Positions 5,777 to 7,995 of a stretch of 7,995 nt of DNA are shown in pieces (within the stretch, counting starts at the first letter, position 1; the number at the start of each line of letters is the position of its first letter). The notes below the pieces were generated by a model. The model worked only from the letters and a program-made list of their open reading frames with translations. It ran no database searches and was not told the origin of the DNA. Made by a program: the position numbers and the translations under genes. This DNA is from Nitrososphaerales archaeon TH526 (GTDB lineage: Archaea > Thermoproteota > Nitrososphaeria > Nitrososphaerales > Nitrososphaeraceae), in contig JAATVR010000036.1 in the NCBI GenBank assembly GCA_014523665.1, positions 1-7,995 on the forward strand. Direction: 5' to 3'.

Positions 5777-5788
5777 TATAGTTTATAA
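5777..5788 (-). promoter_or_regulatory. TATA box of the VOC gene
   Basis: On the minus strand TTATAAACTATA sits 21-32 bases upstream of the ATG at 5756, the spacing expected for leaderless archaeal transcription. It supports the 5756 start over the GTG at 5822. Confidence 0.5.
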
Positions 5789-5822
5789 GTATACAAGAGA
5801 TCAAAAGTATAGTGATTATCAC

Positions 5823-6057
5823 CTCTTAAGCCAGAATAAACAATTTTTAGGTAAGTATATAGATAGCATGTTTAATCAATAAGCAACAAGTCTCATACGT
5901 AGAGTAATCAATTATGAAATGACACCCAGGGTAAGGATCGATCACATAACTAATTTAGTAGCTCAGAAGAACTGAAAGTAGTGGTTTTGAACATGTTAAT
6001 AGCAAATGATTCCTAAAAACCGTTCGACTAATCTTAATAAAGTAGATTGCCGTTTAA
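5823..6057. other. AT-rich stretch without an intact gene
   Basis: Upstream of the VOC gene no frame on either strand stays open with protein-like content for more than about 20 codons; short pieces such as LKVVVLNMLIANDS (near 5970-6020, plus strand) are broken by stops. It may be the eroded 5' part of the remnant that follows, but the sequence gives no firm support. Confidence 0.3.
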
Positions 6058-6195
6058 ACCCATTCCAACAAGGGACATCTAACAATTATCATTATGGTCA
6101 TGGTACAAGCAATAGTCCATGAATTTGAAGTATTATCTGTTCATTTTAAATCTGTTAGTACAAGTATTACATTTTACATTGTCCTGAATAACTAA
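6058..6195 (+). pseudogene. Possible start of a decayed TrkA-N/RCK domain
   Basis: This 45-codon open segment reads NKGHLTIIIMVMVQAIVHEF then EVLSVHFKSVSTSITFYIVL. The front resembles the first strand of TrkA-N/RCK NAD-binding domains, which typically begin (R/K)GHVIIxGYGRVGxxIxxEL. The glycine motif is missing in this frame, but one base over, at the same place, the sequence reads YGHGTS, as if a one-base shift had scrambled a GYGxVG loop. The second half does not match the family. It precedes the stronger fragments at 6261-6527 on the same strand, with about 65 bases between that I cannot interpret. Low confidence on its own. Confidence 0.25.
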
Positions 6196-6260
6196 TTGAC
6201 AAATAAGCAGCTTGGAACAATTTTGGAATTTGATATAAGCCTGAATAGTGTATAGTCTGA

Positions 6261-6527
6261 AAATTGGTGTTAAGTCAAAGGGAATTCCTTCAAGATGCTG
6301 GTATTCAATATCTTGTAGTGGACTTGAATCCGTCCAGTGCCCTTGAAGCATATTATGTTTTAATCTTTGAAGCTTTAAATTTCATTCACTATATGATCCA
6401 GACGTGTCTCTAAATCTAAATCTAATCTCAACTTACCCTGGAAGGGCAAGGGAACAAAAAAGAAGCCATTGCCCTAGCAACAACAGATGCAGTCATAGAG
6501 ACTCTAAAGCTATATGAAAGCATGTGA
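6261..6527 (+). pseudogene. Remnant of a TrkA-N/RCK NAD-binding (K+ transport regulatory) domain
   Basis: Three fragments in two frames follow the order of a TrkA-N/RCK domain. The first (6261-6413) reads FLQDAGIQYLVVDLNPSSAL, matching the second beta strand with its acidic NAD-ribose contact (xAGIxYVVIDLNPxxV), and continues EAYYVLIFEALNFIHYM, like the GDAxNxEVLxxxGI segment with losses. The second, in another frame from 6395, reads DPDVSLNLNLISTYPGRAR, like the xxDDxxNLxIxxTARxLNPxxxIIARA segment. The third, back in the first frame (6426-6527), reads KKEAIALATTDAVIE, like the xxEAxxLxxxGADxVIxP end. Such domains gate K+ channels and K+/H+ antiporters. Each match is short and judged by eye, but the collinear order is hard to get by chance. 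Stops and shifts make it non-functional. A triple TCTAAA-type hexamer at 6409-6426 lies at one of the frame changes. Confidence 0.42.
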
Positions 6528-6637
6528 TTATAACCTATGATTAGAGACCCAGTGAAAGTTGGTACATTGCAGGATCACAGTCGTATGAATGACGGGATTT
6601 CAGATTTCCAAAGGATGTGCCTGCATAATAAGGATGC
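6528..6637. other. Junction between archaeal-type and GC-rich bacterial-type DNA
   Basis: Composition rises from AT-rich to GC-rich across roughly 6540-6660. No transposase, direct repeat, tRNA or recognisable attachment site is visible. A short open plus frame (RDPVKVGTLQDHSRMNDGIS and on, ending at 6640) has no recognisable origin. The exact edge of the foreign segment cannot be fixed by eye. Confidence 0.35.
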
Positions 6638-7995
6638 TTGAAAATGACGACTGGCACGAAACGAACGACCGAGATGCAACGACTCTCTTCAGGAGACCTT
6701 AAACCACTAGCCTCCCTCATCGATCGTCTCGCCCTTGTGACACATTTCCCCGGCGACGCTGTAATAGATGGCGCTGACCCCGTTATCCGTTCACCGCACC
6801 ACCTCTGCGAGGCGTCGGGGATGGCTCGGCTACTAATCAGCATAGCAGCCGCCGCCATCTGGCATGCTCGCACAGGTCAACAGACAAATATCTCAATCGA
6901 TATCATTGATGCGCTGCACTATCTGCATCCTACGCACTTCGTTCAGCAGCAGGGCCGCCTGATCAATGTCGGCGCAGAATTTGTCGACGTTAACGGCATG
7001 TTTCTTTGCCGACATGATCGCTACGTCATGATTAAGGAAGGGCCACCCTATCCGAAGTTGCTAAAGGGATATTTGAATATCTTTGATTGTGGTTACAACA
7101 AGAAATCCATTGCGCGCGAAGTCGCGAAGTGGGATTCTGCTGACCTGGAAGAGGCGTTGGCAAAGGCAGGTCTCCCCGCATGCCGTGCCTTCAGTCGCGA
7201 GGAGTGGCTTGCACATCCGCAAGGCATTGCCCTAAGCGAGGCACCAGTTATTGAGATCGAGAAGATAGCCGACAGCGCACCCGTGCTGTTCGACGCTGGC
7301 TCGACCTCCCCTTTACAAGGCATCCGCGTTCTAGATTTCACTCACGTTCTGGCAGGCCCTCGCAGTGCCCGTACGCTCGCAGAATATGGCGCGTATGTTC
7401 TCATATCAGTTCGTCGGCCTATCCCGACACATTCGCCCAGCATCTCAGCGGAGACGAAGGCAAAAAATGCGCTTATCTAGATCTGCGTGAAACCGCCGAT
7501 CGGGAGACGATGAAGCGGCTTATCAGGCGGGCGGACATCTTCACCAACAGTTATCGTCCCGGCGTGAATACGCGCTTCGGGCTGTTGCCGGCTGAACTCG
7601 CTGAAGCGAGTGAGCGCGGCCTGGTCTGTAGCGATATCAACGCATTTGGTCATTCAGGCCCTTGGTCCGAACGTCCTGGCTTTGACCAGAATGCGCAAGT
7701 CGCTTCCGGTTTTGCTGCGAAGGAAGGGGAGCCCGGCAAACCCCGATTTTCGCCCGTCTTCTACTTGGGCGATCTCGTGGCCGGCTATTTCGCTGCGGCG
7801 GGCATGATGGCAGCGTTACTGCGCCGGTCAATCGAAGGCGGATCCTACCACGTGAAGATCTCGCTTGCCCGCAGTGTGATGTGGGTGCAGGAGCTAGGCT
7901 TTCTTGAAACCGACGCACAGACTTCCCTACCGGAGAAGGATACCTATCCTGCTAAAATGGTGTCAATCGGCTCGGTTTACGGAAAGTTATCTTTC
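6638..7995 (+). pseudogene. CaiB/BaiF-type CoA transferase, frameshifted, runs off the window
   Basis: This would transfer CoA between carboxylic acids (class III CoA transferase). The first part, 6638-7402, contains the end of one CaiB-like unit: DPVIRSPHHLCEASGMARLL, WHARTGQQTNISIDIIDALH, NGMFLCRHDRYVMI, LPACRAFSREEWLAHPQG. A second unit begins PLQGIRVLDFTHVLAGPRSA (from about 7312). The frame then fails: after CTC at 7400-7402 the protein continues one frame over (from 7405) as ISSSAYPDTFAQHLSGDEGK, CAYLDLRETADRETMKRLIR, INAFGHSGPWSERPGFDQNA and YLGDLVAGYFAAAGMMAALL to base 7995. Restoring one base gives VLHISSSAYPD, so a single-base deletion is likely. The Asp of YLGDLVAG (codon 7771) aligns with the family's catalytic Asp. 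The tandem architecture is one I know from Bradyrhizobium-like proteobacteria (about 450-480 residues), so most of the gene is here. The true start is uncertain (TTG 6638, ATG 6644 or 6674). No archaeal promoter is visible. Confidence 0.85.

Noticed and set aside
5757..5822. Upstream GTG start adding 22 hydrophobic residues to the VOC protein
   Set aside because: These codons lie over the TATA box, and the VOC/PhnB family begins at the Met encoded at 5756; the apparent signal peptide is AT-rich promoter DNA.
6133..6351. 72-residue ORF on the minus strand
   Set aside because: No promoter or family resemblance; it is antisense to the coding-like RCK fragments on the plus strand.
6409..6426. 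Three imperfect TCTAAA hexamers
   Set aside because: Too short to be a meaningful repeat array; noted only as a possible slippage site within the RCK remnant.
6541..6873. 110-residue minus-strand ORF
   Set aside because: Mostly antisense to the CoA transferase in GC-rich DNA, where long spurious frames are common. Its tail (YDCDPAMYQLSLGL) is not recognisable.
1..7995. tRNA, rRNA, CRISPR array, insertion sequence or integrase
   Set aside because: I looked on both strands for a tRNA-like T-arm with acceptor pairing, regularly spaced repeats and transposase motifs and found none that could be supported.

Overview
This window looks like a low-GC archaeal chromosome segment, most likely from an ammonia-oxidising thaumarchaeon (Nitrososphaerota, Nitrososphaera/Nitrosocosmicus-like). 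That assignment is an inference. It rests on AT-rich DNA over bases 1 to about 6600, TATA-box promoters 20-32 bases upstream of start codons with almost no leader and no Shine-Dalgarno, short genes, and protein families common in that group (extracellular amidohydrolase, CCDM-type PadR regulator, PhnB-like VOC protein, PPOX-fold protein). From about base 6640 to the end the composition turns clearly GC-rich and the protein is of bacterial (proteobacterial) type.

Layout. 2-574 (+): C-terminal part of a two-helix membrane protein whose frame is open to the window edge. 753-899 (+): a 48-residue gene with a well-placed TATA box. 972-2372 (-): an exported metal-dependent amidohydrolase. 2543-3001 (-): a PPOX/split-barrel flavin-binding-like gene interrupted by one in-frame TAA. 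3032-3222 (+): a probable broken small gene diverging from it. 3250-3558 (-) and 3623-3790 (+): a divergent pair, a PadR-family repressor and a 55-residue Cys-Gly-Cys protein, sharing a 64-base promoter region that carries a 30-base near-perfect palindrome. 3847-3969 (-): a 40-residue ORF. 4067-4987 (-): an orphan beta-class DNA methyltransferase. 5019-5228 (-): a doubtful small membrane ORF. 5262-5756 (-): a PhnB-like VOC protein. About 5880-6540: no intact gene, but coding-like fragments on + that resemble a decayed TrkA/RCK NAD-binding domain. 6638-7995 (+): a CaiB/BaiF-family CoA transferase broken by a one-base frameshift near 7402 and running off the window.

The genes do not form one obvious pathway; nearly all appear to be single transcription units. 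The clearest functional unit is the PadR/Cys-protein pair, which reads as an autoregulated sensor module. The other theme is gene decay: at least two convincing disrupted genes (PPOX nonsense, CoA transferase frameshift) and two or more weaker remnants. This suggests an accessory, decaying region with recent foreign DNA, although draft-assembly errors could mimic part of it. I found no tRNA, rRNA, CRISPR array, transposase or clear insertion sequence.
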